From: Choristoneura fumiferana
Lineage: Eukaryota > Arthropoda > Insecta > Lepidoptera > Tortricidae
DNA: 64,000 nucleotides
Direction: 5' to 3'
NCBI RefSeq assembly: GCF_025370935.1
Contig: NC_133493.1
Coordinates: 4,218,897-4,282,896, forward strand
Shown here: positions 50,681 through 61,331 of the stretch, piece after piece
Layout: every line of letters begins with the position of its first letter
How positions within the stretch are numbered: position 1 is the first letter of the stretch
Translations under genes and position numbers: made by a program
The notes under the pieces: generated by a model
What the model saw: the letters and a program-made list of their open reading frames with translations, nothing else
Told to the model about the DNA's origin: nothing
Databases searched by the model: none

Positions 50681-51925
50681 ATGTTATTATTTGTGTGTAT
50701 ATTCGCGTGTGCTTCGTTGGTTGCTGGTGCTGGACAGACAATACCACAAGACAAAGGAAACGTGAATACTATTAATCTGCATAACGCGTTCAGCGAGGCG
50801 ATTGGAAATTTCTCGGTGGAGTTATTGTACCACACGACGAAATCACAAAATAATAATCTTATAGTGTCGCCCATTACAGTGTGGACGGTCCTTGCGGTTA
50901 CCACGGAGGGAGCGCTCAAAAACACTCGCGTCCAACTAACGAATGCCTTGCGCATTACAAAAAACAGAACTATAACGCGAGCAGAATTCCAAAATGTCGC
51001 ACAATGGCTCGTCACTAACTCGAGCACTGTGCAACTCGCCAGGTACAATGGCCTATTCGTGGACAAATCTGTAGAGCTTGAAAAATCCTTTGGAAATGTT
51101 TCTAAAGATTACTATGACACCTCTCTGGTACCAGTGGATTTCAAGAATGGTGTAGCCACTGCCAATTATATCAACCAGTTGATCTCCTCATTTACTAGAG
51201 GTCGAATCCCGAAGTTAGTTGACAGTGATAGTTTTGGAGAAACTCGAATGATTATCACGAGTGCTCTGTATTTTAAAGGGCAATGGACATCACCTTTTAA
51301 CGCCTCCTCTACTACCAGACGTGCTTTCCAGGATAGCAATGGTGTCAAAATTGGCGAAGTGAACATGATGTATAACCGTTTTACGTATCCCTTTGCTAAT
51401 ATCAAAGAAATCAAAGCAAGGGTTATTGAGCTGCCTTATGGCAATGAAAATCGCTTATCCATGCTCATAATGCTACCAAACCCTGGAGTAACACTGGATG
51501 AAATGTTCCTATCCCTTAAAACAGTACCGCTAGACACAGTCTTCGCAGAAATGAGACTGTCTCAGGAAGAATTTGGGGAAGATGATGTTGATTGCTACAT
51601 ACCAAGATTCAAAATCGAGTCAAATCTTGATTTAACGGAAACTATAAGGGATGGTTTTCATGTTTATGACTTGTTTGATCAGACAAAATCCAACTTGGGA
51701 CGGCTTGCTCGTGAGCCCTTGTATGTAACCAAAGTTATTCATAAAGCTGAAATAGAAGTTTCTGAAGAAGGGACCACAGCATCTGCTGTAACAGGTGCTG
51801 TATTTGCAAACCGTATCGGAGTCGTGAGGTTTGAGGCAAACCGGCCTTTCAGCTATCTCATTGTTGAGAAAGTCACTAACACTATTGTGTTCGGAGGAAT
51901 ATATCAAAAGCCTATCTTATACTGA
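50681..51925 (+). CDS. Secreted inhibitory-type serpin (serpin B)
   Basis: Complete 414-residue serpin in one exon; residues 1-16 (MLLFVCIFACASLVAG) form a signal peptide. Core features: NNLIVSPITVWTVLAVTTEG, ITSALYFKGQWTSPFNASST, EVNMMYNRFTYP, FEANRPFSYLIVE. The reactive loop starts with the inhibitory hinge EEGTTASAVT (362-371), and counting from it places the scissile bond at Arg378-Ile379, predicting inhibition of trypsin-like proteases. It shares NFS-ELLYHT, EVNMMYNRFTYP and RFEANRPF with serpin A, so the two are local duplicates arranged head to head with 5.7 kb between starts. Start chosen at the first ATG before the signal peptide. The lack of introns suggests an origin by retroposition before duplication, which is inference. 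Confidence 0.94.
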   Translation: MLLFVCIFACASLVAGAGQTIPQDKGNVNTINLHNAFSEAIGNFSVELLYHTTKSQNNNLIVSPITVWTVLAVTTEGALKNTRVQLTNALRITKNRTITRAEFQNVAQWLVTNSSTVQLARYNGLFVDKSVELEKSFGNVSKDYYDTSLVPVDFKNGVATANYINQLISSFTRGRIPKLVDSDSFGETRMIITSALYFKGQWTSPFNASSTTRRAFQDSNGVKIGEVNMMYNRFTYPFANIKEIKARVIELPYGNENRLSMLIMLPNPGVTLDEMFLSLKTVPLDTVFAEMRLSQEEFGEDDVDCYIPRFKIESNLDLTETIRDGFHVYDLFDQTKSNLGRLAREPLYVTKVIHKAEIEVSEEGTTASAVTGAVFANRIGVVRFEANRPFSYLIVEKVTNTIVFGGIYQKPILY

Positions 51926-52178
51926 TTTCAATTTTAGTTTATTTTAAAGATTCCTTTAATATATCTTGATATTTTTGCAATCTCAAATGTTCCGTAAAGA
52001 GCAGTGCAATTCGGATTTAAGTATGTTAGTTTATTCATAATATAGTAGTGTATATTTCTGTTGAAAACAAACTGCATTTTTCTTTCCATATAGTCTGATC
52101 ATGATCATGTTAAACTTGTAAAAAATTTTTTTGTTAAAAGAATAGCAAGCTGTTTTGCATGAACCTTTGATTTTTCGA

Positions 52179-52184
52179 AATAAA
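52179..52184 (+). promoter_or_regulatory. Polyadenylation signal of serpin B
   Basis: AATAAA followed by an A-run, about 255 bases after the stop of serpin B; the first clear signal downstream. Confidence 0.5.
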
Positions 52185-53621
52185 AAAAAAATGTTTTGTC
52201 TCTTATGTACCTATACAATTTTGATAGTGTAAACATAATGTCTCAACTGTATGTGAATATTGTGCTTCATTATAACATGTGTTTTGCAAGGTTGTGTTCA
52301 ATGCTTATCAACTTAGTATCTTTGACATTTAATGTCAGCGGCAAAACTGTAATTCGAATATATTTTGCTAGCTTCAGGAGGTAAAATATTAAATTTAATA
52401 TTGTGAACGGGTAAATATCCAGTCATGGGCTTATTTGTTTAATACTAACCACAAGGATGCAAGTAAATGGTCATAAGTGCCATAAAGTTGCATATAAAGT
52501 CTATAAAGTGTGAATTGGACCATATTTAATAAAATGACATAAAATTGCCCATCAGTCTCAAAATAATCATAATTTACAAAGTGTCACAAAATAGATGCAA
52601 AATATGTCACTCTAGTGTTAAACAAGTCAAAATTACTGGATTTTTTTTCAAGACTAGCTTTTGCCCGCGACTTCTATGACAAAAATTGGTTTTATCACTA
52701 TCCTGCTAGAATTGTGTAGTTTTCCGGGATAAATACTATCCTATGTCCTACCCAGGGTCTGAAACTGTCCTCATACCAAATTACTTCCAAATCGGTCCAG
52801 CAGCTTAAGCATGAAAGGTATCAACAACATAGAATTTTTAATATTAGTATGTACAATATTAGTGTATGTGTGTACAATAAATGTTTATTAGGATGCCTAT
52901 CTGCCATGTTGGTGTCACTTGACTTTGAACACCTGCTAGATTTATTAAAATGTGTTAATTTTATTTAAATACTAGCTGTTGCTTTCTCAGATCCACTGAA
53001 TATACACAACAATTTCATACAATTCATTCATTCATAAAAATATTATATTTATTGAATATTATATTTTTATGAATGAATGAAAGATATATTAGATTATGAT
53101 TAGATTTTAAAAATATAGTAAATTGCTATAATTGGTATAATCGGATTTGTGTTGTGGTACTTTGTTAACTTTATTAATCAATGCCCAACCCTAACCTAAC
53201 CTAACCTGATACCTAAAAAGCTGAAACCGTGCACTGTTTCCCTTTATATTGTAGACGAATAAGGACAGATTTCGGAAAATTCCCACAGGGTAGAGCTCTG
53301 CAAGTCTGGAATTCAATAAATATCTTTGACAATAAAGTTAGATTTGATACCCATGTACTGCAATGCTAATATGGGTCATAAATTCATAAATGTAAATAAT
53401 GTAATTAAATTTCTATATCTATAAGTATAATGTTCTAATTCCTAGTTAGTACCTTAAGAACAAGCAGCTATTTAATCTTATACAAAAGTGGATATAATGA
53501 TTTAATACATTCTTTGACAATCACCCTTTGGATAAAACAGAAATTATTGTTTGGTAAATAGATTTAGTTTTAATCACATATTTTATATTATATTATTATT
53601 ATTTTATATATTTATTTTTTT

Positions 53622-53690
53622 GCCCTCTTGTTCTGAAAGGAGGCCTGTGCCCAGCAGTGGGACGTATATAGGCTGGGATGGATGGATGGA
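53622..53690 (+). repeat. SINE S1 3' fragment
   Basis: GCCCTCTTGTTCTGAAAGGA through GGGACGTATATAGGCTGGG with a (GGAT)n tail. Confidence 0.85.
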
Positions 53691-53934
53691 CATATTTTTA
53701 ATGAGTCAGTAAATTTATGTTAAATGTGTTCCAACTTCCGAGATACTTATTCATTATTTTGTACCTACTTGTGTCTTCTTAAATAGGTTAATTGCCTGCT
53801 ATCTCCTGCCCTATAGTACAGCATTTCGTTTTGTTTGACATTAAGAAAGAGCCCTAATACGGTACAATTTATTAACGCCCCGTTGTTTCAGACTGATGAA
53901 AACTATAAATCTATGCGGCGGGCAGATTAGTCAT

Positions 53935-54118
53935 AAGGACCTGGGCCCTATACTATGAGGTGCAAAATTCGAACTTCTTATCTTGCCGTCCCTCTGACCT
54001 CCTCTGACGCTAATATTTATTAATACGAGAGTGAGTGTTTTTATGCAAATAAATGATTTATGATTATGAGAGAGACGGTAGGATACAAACATCGATTTTC
54101 GAATTTCATAGTAGCCCC
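53935..54118. repeat. Palindromic repeat family P copy
   Basis: GGGCCCTATACTATGAGGTGC at the left to GAATTTCATAGTAGCCC at the right, interrupted near the middle by unrelated AT-rich sequence. Confidence 0.75.
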
Positions 54119-54769
54119 CCTGTTTTACCAATCAATGAGGCATTATAAGTGACAGACATGTGATGCCGTCCTTGTTTGTTTGTGTCCGAATAAACAGAGA
54201 CGACATCACATATAAGACAATGATAATATGGCGTTAATAAATTGTACCATATACATTATTAGTGTATATAGCATAGCATGGGCTTGTCCCTGGTCTCTGT
54301 TAAGCTACTGTTATTATGTGACAGAAGGCGCTGTCTTTGCCTTTATTTATTCTGTTCGATTAAAATGAGATAAAGAGATAGCGTACATAGATATATCTGT
54401 CACAGCAGGCAGTGGTGAAACAGAGGGTAGGTACATCAGGCGTTCCAACTGCATAATGCACGCACATGACTGTTTATTACCTGTCTGCTACATGGAAACT
54501 AAATGAGCAAATACTCAATTAGCGTTCAAAACAATACTACTTACGGAAAACGCTACTGTAAAAACTAGGTAGGTATTAATTATTATTTTGAGCTAAAAGC
54601 TTGGGGAATCATCAGGATGTTCATTGTTGTATTCGAAAGTGCACGTTAACACGTTTTTCCTGTAAAAAGTTTTTTAACAGTAATGGGTTTTTCGACGAAA
54701 CGGATTTGTTTAATCAACATTACGAATGCTTACTAGCACTACACTTCCCTGGTCGTAACCTGATTATAG

Positions 54770-54887
54770 TACAGTCAAGGGCAAAGATACAAAAATATGT
54801 ATACACGACTTTATGCACTTAAAATTAAGGCCGTGTATACATATTTTTGCAACTTTGGCCGTGTCGATATTTTTGCCCTTGACTGTA
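54770..54887. mobile_element. MITE with TACAGTCAAGGGCAAA termini
   Basis: TACAGTCAAGGGCAAAGAT at the left, ATTTTTGCCCTTGACTGTA at the right; inner arms GTATACACG and CGTGTATAC also mirror each other. 118 bp, non-coding. Confidence 0.85.
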
Positions 54888-55344
54888 CCATCTCCCTCAC
54901 TCCTCACTCACGTGATAAAGGATATAGTGCATCTTTGTCACTTTCGAATAAGGTGAAGTGTAGGGCAAGCATACCTATACAAGTAAAATGCCATTTTTTT
55001 TACGAACAAAAATCATTTTTCCGTTTTATTTTCAAAAAGATTTTAAGAAAAAAATCTAAAATGGAACTATGATTCGCTTTGTTGTAAATTTTTTTTTTCT
55101 TTATACCTATCCATAATTTTGGAAATTGTCTGACTGTGCTGGCACAAACATTAATGTTAAAGTTGTTCCTTTTCCAAATTGTTCCAGTTTAGCAATTTAT
55201 CTATTTATATCACAATTCTTCTTAAATGTTGCCAAGAGGAAAAATAGCCGAGATGTTTTAGGTATAAGTATCTTATGCTTTTAGGGCTGGCGAAAAAACT
55301 GGTAAAGACGACTATTATGTTAGCACCGAATCAAAACATACTGC

Positions 55345-55590
55345 AGGGCCACTACGAAACTCGAAGTTCGTGTTTTGCGGTCCCTTTGACACTTATACTG
55401 TAAAATACGAGAGCGAGAGGGACGGTACGATCGATACGAACTTCGAGCGCAACTGGGGGGGGGGGCACTACGAAATTCGAAAATCAAAGTTCGTCTCGTA
55501 CCGTCCCTCTCACGCTCGTATTTTAAGTATAAGTGTCAAAGGGACCGCAAAACACGAACTTCAATTTTCGAAGTTCTTAGTAGCCCTGCG
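55345..55590. repeat. Palindromic repeat family P, two tandem copies
   Basis: The first copy runs from GGCCACTACGAAACTCGAAG to ATACGAACTTCGAG; after a G-run a second runs from CACTACGAAATTCGAAAATC to TCGAAGTTCTTAGTAGCCC. The two halves carry the same GGTCCCTTTGACACTTA / TAAGTGTCAAAGGGACC pairing. Confidence 0.85.
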
Positions 55591-56294
55591 TTTCGTGGTA
55601 CAGGGTAGGATGAGCGACGCTGTCATTGTATGATAATGATAACATACCTATTTAGACCCACTTGCAGTAAACACATAAATCTCGAGTTAGCGTTAAGCTC
55701 AGTTTAGTAGTGTCAAATTGTATGGAACTGTCAAGCTTAAGCCTGGATTAACTACTAAATGTAGATTTATTTTTTCCTGCAAGACGGCCTTAGAAATAGA
55801 ATGCCGACGCGCATTGAGACAGAGATTTTTCTTTTATTATTACATACATTGATTCCTGATTGTGTATCAGTTACTATTTCTGGTGTACAAGAGTCATTGT
55901 ATTGTATTGTATTAATGCCATGATTTTTGAATCTCATGATAAAGGCACAAAGACACAAAGATCGCTGTCTATTTTTCGCCTGCCCTAGAAATATAGTATA
56001 GGTAGGATTAAAAGTGAGAGAGATTTCATATTCACATAATTTAGGTTAAACACAAATATAAGCCAAGAAAAAATTTGTGATAATGTTTTAAAAATGAAAG
56101 ATCTGTGTAATGTTATAATCTCATTATTATATGTTTATTTTGAGTATGTGGAAGTTTTATTTATTAGCAAAGATTAATTAAACACAATATACTCATAGTC
56201 TCGTGTCTCAAAAATTTTAAATTTAAAAATGTAAAAAGTGCTATGCCCCGTTGACCGCACGAGTTTCGTTTGCGTAGCGAACTATGTACTGTGA

Positions 56295-56520
56295 AGATTG
56301 GTCATCCCGTAAAACCTAAATTGAAAATACAAACTGAAAATATAGATGCACAGAAAAACCAGAAAAATAAGACCAGCACTGGGAATCGAACCCAGGTCCT
56401 CGGTATTCCGTACCGCGTGCTATACCGCTACACCACTACCCATTCGATTCCCAGTGCTGGTCTTATTTTTCTGGTTTTTCTGTGCATCTATATTTTCAGT
56501 TTGTATTTTCAATTTATGTA
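56295..56520. repeat. SINE S2 inverted pair
   Basis: 56300-56435 is a reverse S2 copy (body, then CACTGGGAATCGAACCCAGG and the tRNA-like head CGCTACACCACTACC); from 56443 a forward 3' part follows (GATTCCCAGTGCTGGTCTTA to TATTTTCAGTTTGTATTTTC). The two halves can pair over about 75 bp. Confidence 0.85.
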
Positions 56521-57194
56521 CTGTGATTTTTTTCTCAGTTATTCGCACTGTGGACAACTGAAATATTTCATCGAATTCAGTGCTTGAATGTAGGGCGGTT
56601 AGAAAAGAGTCACTTATATTTTTTAAAATATATAATAACTTATATTTATTTCCTCCTTGTTTTTACGGTTCCGCGAAAGGGTATTGACGTAACCTTGTTT
56701 CAAGGACTCGATCGCTTGTTCATCAGTCAGCCGCTGGGTGCCCAGTGTGTTGATGGCAATTTACTCAATCTAAATAAGCGTCAAACTACATAGTATATTA
56801 TATAGGTATAAGAAGGCTAAAATAATGTATTTACCTACATATCACCTGAGTAAATGTACCTATAAATAATGGGGTTATTCCCAGTTGACCGCTCCTCTTT
56901 GTTCACACTGCGACTGCGGCGATCCGCACTGCGGACAAGTGGGAAAAAGTCCCAGTTGTCCGCATTGACCACAGTACTAGTAGTTCGCAGTTTATCCGTA
57001 GAGTGAACAACTGCAGGGCTACTACGAAACTCGAAAAACCCAGTAAGTACGTGTGCGGACAACTGGCAATATCACTTTCCCAGCAAAATATTTTTAGTTA
57101 CAATCCAAAAAAATCTTGTCAATCGAAGATAATAATCCAACTGTCAGCTTCACTGGCTTAAGCTGACTGTACTTATAAACCTTGACAAGTTCGT

Positions 57195-57955
57195 ATGTAG
57201 CATTCGGTAGAACCCTGTCGCAGGGAGCCTCTGCTGGGATTACTAATGTATGGGCAAAAAACTTTTCCCGAAGTATCACATCCCAAAATATTTTACTCAA
57301 ATTATCATTTGGCAAAAAATCATTTGCTAAAACAACTTATCGCAATTTTACAGTATTTAAGTAATTATTTTTTTTGGCAAATTATTCTTTCGCAAAAAAT
57401 TATTTAGTCACGTTTAATATACCAAGTATTATTTAGTCAAATGTATCCTTTGGCATAAAGTACTCTTCCGAAAATATTGCATGGCATAATAACCTACTTT
57501 TCTGGTAGCAGTTAGTTTCTGTGGGGGACGCAGTTCTAACCTAACCTAACATACTTTTCGGACAGCAGTTCGTTTCTATGGGGGACGCAGTTCTAACCTA
57601 ACCTAACCTACTTTTCTAGTAGCAGTTGGTTTCTGTGGTTGGTTCGTGTGCGAAGTGTCATTTTGAACAAACATTTTTTTGGAATATAATAGCCAACGTT
57701 TGCTTAATAAACGTTTGTCATAATAAAACTTGCCAATGTAAAATTATGCCATAATAATATGATAATTTGACCAATTTGATGTTTATGGGCAGTGGTGATC
57801 TCTTACCATCATTGACAACCAGTCGAATAATGAATGCGAAATGTTAATATGCTAAAGATTCGTTTGGGAAACGAAACACTGCTATAAGTTTTTTGAGAAG
57901 TGATATTTGGCGAAGAATATTTTGTCGAAACGGCAGTACACCCTCTGCTGTCTGC
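57195..57955. mobile_element. Phrase-array element III (TTTGGCAAAAAATNATTT type)
   Basis: The left side (57245-57490) has about ten degenerate phrases such as CATTTGGCAAAAAATCATTT, TTTCGCAAAAAATTATTTAG and CCTTTGGCATAAAGTAC. The right side (57690-57940) has phrases in the other orientation (AATTATGCCATAATAATATG, GTGATATTTGGCGAAGAATA). The centre carries a ~62-bp unit two to three times (AGTAGCAGTTNGTTTCTGTG, GGGGACGCAGTTCTAACC, CTAACCTAAC). A fragment of repeat S4 is inserted at 57779-57830. No ORF. Confidence 0.55.
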
Positions 57956-58154
57956 TGTCCTTACAAGACTTTAGTTTTTTCTCAGAGCTATGTCGATGGC
58001 GAAGCCGGGGCGGGCGGCTAGTAAGTATGTAGGTATATATTATATAACGAAATTATCGAATCAACTGAGTCATGACCTCGCACTACAACCTTTTCACAGA
58101 AAATGTCAAAGCGACATCGTATTGCCCGATAAGGAAAATAATTATGACTTACTT

Positions 58155-58285
58155 ACTAGCTGTTACCCGCGACTCCGTTCGCGTAGAATCCGTTTATCGC
58201 TATCCCGCGGGAACTACGCATTCCGGGATAAAAACTATCCCGGGAGTTCCATATAAATCAGTTCAGCGGTTTAGACATAGGTAAT
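58155..58285 (+). repeat. ACTAGCTGTTACCCGCGAC repeat copy
   Basis: ACTAGCTGTTACCCGCGACT, CCCGCGGGAACTACG, then GTTCAGCGGTTTAGAC. Same family as 18081-18260. Confidence 0.75.
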
Positions 58286-58299
58286 ACGGTTACAAACTT

Positions 58300-58645
58300 T
58301 TTTTTTGTGAGAAGGAGGAAAACGAGCAAGCGGGTCACCTGATGGGAAATGAACACACCTGCCCATGAGTACCAGCTAGAGAGTCATTGGTCCGTTGCCG
58401 GCCTTTTAAGAAATTATAAGCCCTTTTCTTGAAAGCCCCGATTTCATAGTTGTCAGGAAACACTTCTGACGGAAGTTGAGTCCACAATTTGACTGTACAT
58501 GGCAGGAAGTGCCGAAGGAAACAGACAGTGGTAGATTTACATTCATCAAGATGAATATCGATGAAATTTAGACTTTCGGCGGGAGGTACGATGGTGGAAT
58601 TTCGCAGCAGGTAGCAGGTCAAATACTTAATTCTTCGGAGCACTC
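58300..58645 (-). pseudogene. Non-LTR retrotransposon C-terminus with 3' UTR
   Basis: The minus-strand frame 58643-58335 encodes HFLPCTVKLWTQLPSEVFPD, then NYEIGAFKKRAYNFLKGRQR and TNDSLAGTHGQV. This is the C-terminal end of a LINE reverse transcriptase; 58300-58335 is its 3' end (TGATGGGAAATG seen reversed). Severely 5' truncated. A relative is at 15418-15610. Confidence 0.85.
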
Positions 58646-58683
58646 ACCGTGGTAAAGTCTATAAAATACACAAAGGGAACCTA

Positions 58684-58908
58684 GGGTGACGGCACCAATC
58701 ATGGACATGTAGCACAGTAGTATCCAGTAATGTACAGCAAGGATCCAATGCCTCATAGCTCACCATTCATGAACTATACCAGTTATGATCATCAGTTATA
58801 TGCACATAAGTGTTATTAGTTTTAGAGAAAGTAGCGTCCGTTTCTTAATGTTGGGTTAGCGGAAAAAATATTCCATTATGGTTCCTGTCCATGACTGGTG
58901 CCCTCACC
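58684..58908. mobile_element. Putative MITE (GGTGACGGCACCA termini)
   Basis: GGGTGACGGCACCAATCATGG at the left mirrors CCATGACTGGTGCCCTCACC at the right with a few mismatches. About 225 bp, AT-rich interior. Confidence 0.65.
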
Positions 58909-59070
58909 ATACGTCCCTTCGCATAGATAGGGGATCCAAACGATCGGAAATCAATTCACCGACAAGTCGAGCTGACAAACTTTTGCATTTATAATATTAA
59001 TGGGATTAGGTACTTATTATACTTTGTAAAATACTATGAGTCAGGAAACAAATGGTTCCGCTGTACCTAG

Positions 59071-59264
59071 GTAGGTACCATCAGCCAAATACTTGCCAAA
59101 TATGTGTTCTACCACCCTAAAGTTGATAATCGTTTGCACGTCATAAAACAATAATGCCAATAGACGTGTCATGTCAACTTAAAAGTTCGACTTTAGCGAC
59201 ATATTCATTTGATACGAACTTGTTTAAAAATTAATAGACCACTTATTTGGCTGAAGGTAGTTAC
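59071..59264. mobile_element. Putative MITE (CAGCCAAATA termini)
   Basis: GTAGGTACCATCAGCCAAATA at the left mirrors TATTTGGCTGAAGGTAGTTAC at the right. About 194 bp. Confidence 0.7.
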
Positions 59265-59687
59265 TTAAGATAAAGGTAGTTATAAATTCCTTATCTCAAC
59301 CGATAATGCGATGACCGGTCATGTGCACACGGCCTTATAACACAACATACGTGCTGTTTACATTTAATTCTGCTAGGAAAAACCCGAGTTAATTTAAAAT
59401 AAACAACATGGGAATCCCAACTTATACGAGTAGAACTCGACTTTTAACCTTGTGTGGTTTTGTTTGAGCTCATGTCGTTATACTGGTATGTAGAAGTTCT
59501 TAGGCTTAGTGTATAAACTATAGTGGCGACTGGCGAGTGATTAAATTAAAGCGTAGGTAGTGCCATCTATTGACGATTATGTTAATTTTTTTATAGATTA
59601 GGAACGGTCATCGTACTTTAGGAATGGACTGGACAACGGAATTAGTAGTAAGAATAGAACGAGAGAAATGGCATGAGCTAAAACCGG

Positions 59688-59750
59688 CCAAGAGCGTGTC
59701 GGACACGTCCAAGATAGGGTTCCGTAGCCATTACGAAAAACTTCATATTT
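59688..59750 (-). repeat. Repeat family X terminal fragment
   Basis: AAAACCGGCCAAGAGCGTGT and GATAGGGTTCCGTAGCCATT, as at 33083-33140. Confidence 0.85.
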
Positions 59751-60757
59751 AATAGTATTACTTCGTATATAATCAATACTTACTTAATAATTAATAGTAG
59801 GTAATATAAGTAAAACGCGTTGTGAGCGTAGCGAAACTTTATCGTTCTAGAACTCCGTCTTGAAAAATGTATTTGGTATGAGCCCACTAGGTACTGTTAT
59901 TTGTAAATATAGGTACAGTAAATAAAACATATAGTTGACATTACATTCATTTATTACCGTTTAAATACATTTTGGGTATTTGGTTACATTTTGGCAGTAA
60001 GTACTATCAACATAGAATGGTATTTTTTCAAATAATTTGTTAATTAAATAAAACAAATCTTATATATTAAAATATAATTAATAATATTCAATTTTTTACA
60101 AAGCTTATTTAAATTTTGAGGCAAAATAATCTTCAGCCTTAATAGTGCAATTATACCTAAGTACTTGCTTATAATTATTTTAATACTTATATTCTACAGA
60201 TACCTATACATTTATGCAAGTATATACAAGCACGATAAAGATAAAAACGCGGCAAGAAGTACCTATTCCCAACTATCCGCACTCATTTGTTTACGCACTG
60301 TGAACTGTGAAGTGAACGACTGGGAATTTACTTAGTTCCCACTTGTCCGCAGTCTTTGAGTATTTATCTAGATAAATAAATACTCAAAATCCGCAGTACG
60401 GACCAGGTACCGGTATTCTGGTACGCAGCGAAAACAAAGAAGTGCGGTGCGGACAACTGAAAATAACCCGTGGCAGAGCATTGATTTTCAAAATCACATC
60501 ACTTGAAAGTGGTAAAATTCTGTTATTGCTACTAAGCTATAGCTCAAACTATTTAAAAATATATATATTTGACAAATAAAAAAGCTTTTTGTTTATTATT
60601 TACAGGTAACACAAATAATATTCAAAACAGCAAATAACAGAAATAACTAACCTTAAAATTTATGTACATTGCCATCAGATAACCTACTTATAATCTAAGT
60701 ACTTATTTGCAGGCGAGATGCTCAAATATTTCGGAGCAGCATTACATTTCAATAAAT

Positions 60758-61331
60758 TCGTTAGGCAAACGAGCGTAATTTTTTGAGTTATGTATATTTT
60801 CGGTCGCATAGTCGCGTAAAATTTCTGCTGCATTTCAGTTCAGCAGGGCTATAACTCGAAGTTCGTGTCGTGCGGTCCCTCTGACACTTATTACTACTTA
60901 TTTAATACGAGAGCGAGGGAGACGGTACGATACGAACTTCGAACTTCGGGAGTAGGCCCTCAGGCCTTATAGGTACTTAGGGTTGCCGTAACTTCTAGGA
61001 TCAAATACGGGGCAATACCAATACCTATACTACGAAGTGCAAAATTCGAACTTCATTATCTTGCCGTCCCGCTGTGACGCTAATATTATTTAATACAAAA
61101 CTTCGAAAATCGAACTTCGTATCGTACCTTCCCTTTCACTCTCGTATTAAATAGTACCTATATAAGTCTCAGAGGGACGAAACGACACGAACTCCGATTT
61201 TAGAATTTCGCAGTAGCCCCTGGCTTGTGCCACACGGCGACTCAAAATTAGTTGTAAGTACACATTGTATGAAACCAAAATTACGGACTCACAAATAAAA
61301 ATAAATAGTACGCTCGTCTGGCTTCACCCTT
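60758..61331. mobile_element. Inverted-repeat element hosting family P palindromes
   Basis: The left end AAACGAGCGTAATTTTTTGAG and right end TACGCTCGTCTGGCTTCACCC mirror each other; a half-copy (GGGTGAAGCCAGACGAGCGT) lies in the last helicase intron at 40019. Two family P palindromes (60843-60960 and 61015-61220) sit inside. Confidence 0.65.

Larger units (their letters stand above)
51926..54600. other. 3' flank of serpin B, no further gene
   Basis: Contents: AT-rich DNA with loosely repeated CATAAAGT phrases (52440-52640), a copy of the ACTAGCTTTTGCCCGCGAC repeat (52653-52855), CCTAACCTAACCTAACCTG at 53195-53214, a LINE-like fragment (53240-53370; IRTDFGKFPQGRALQVWNSI), a SINE S1 3' fragment (53622-53690), family P palindrome (53935-54118) and a degenerate MITE (54125-54240). 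Confidence 0.5.
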
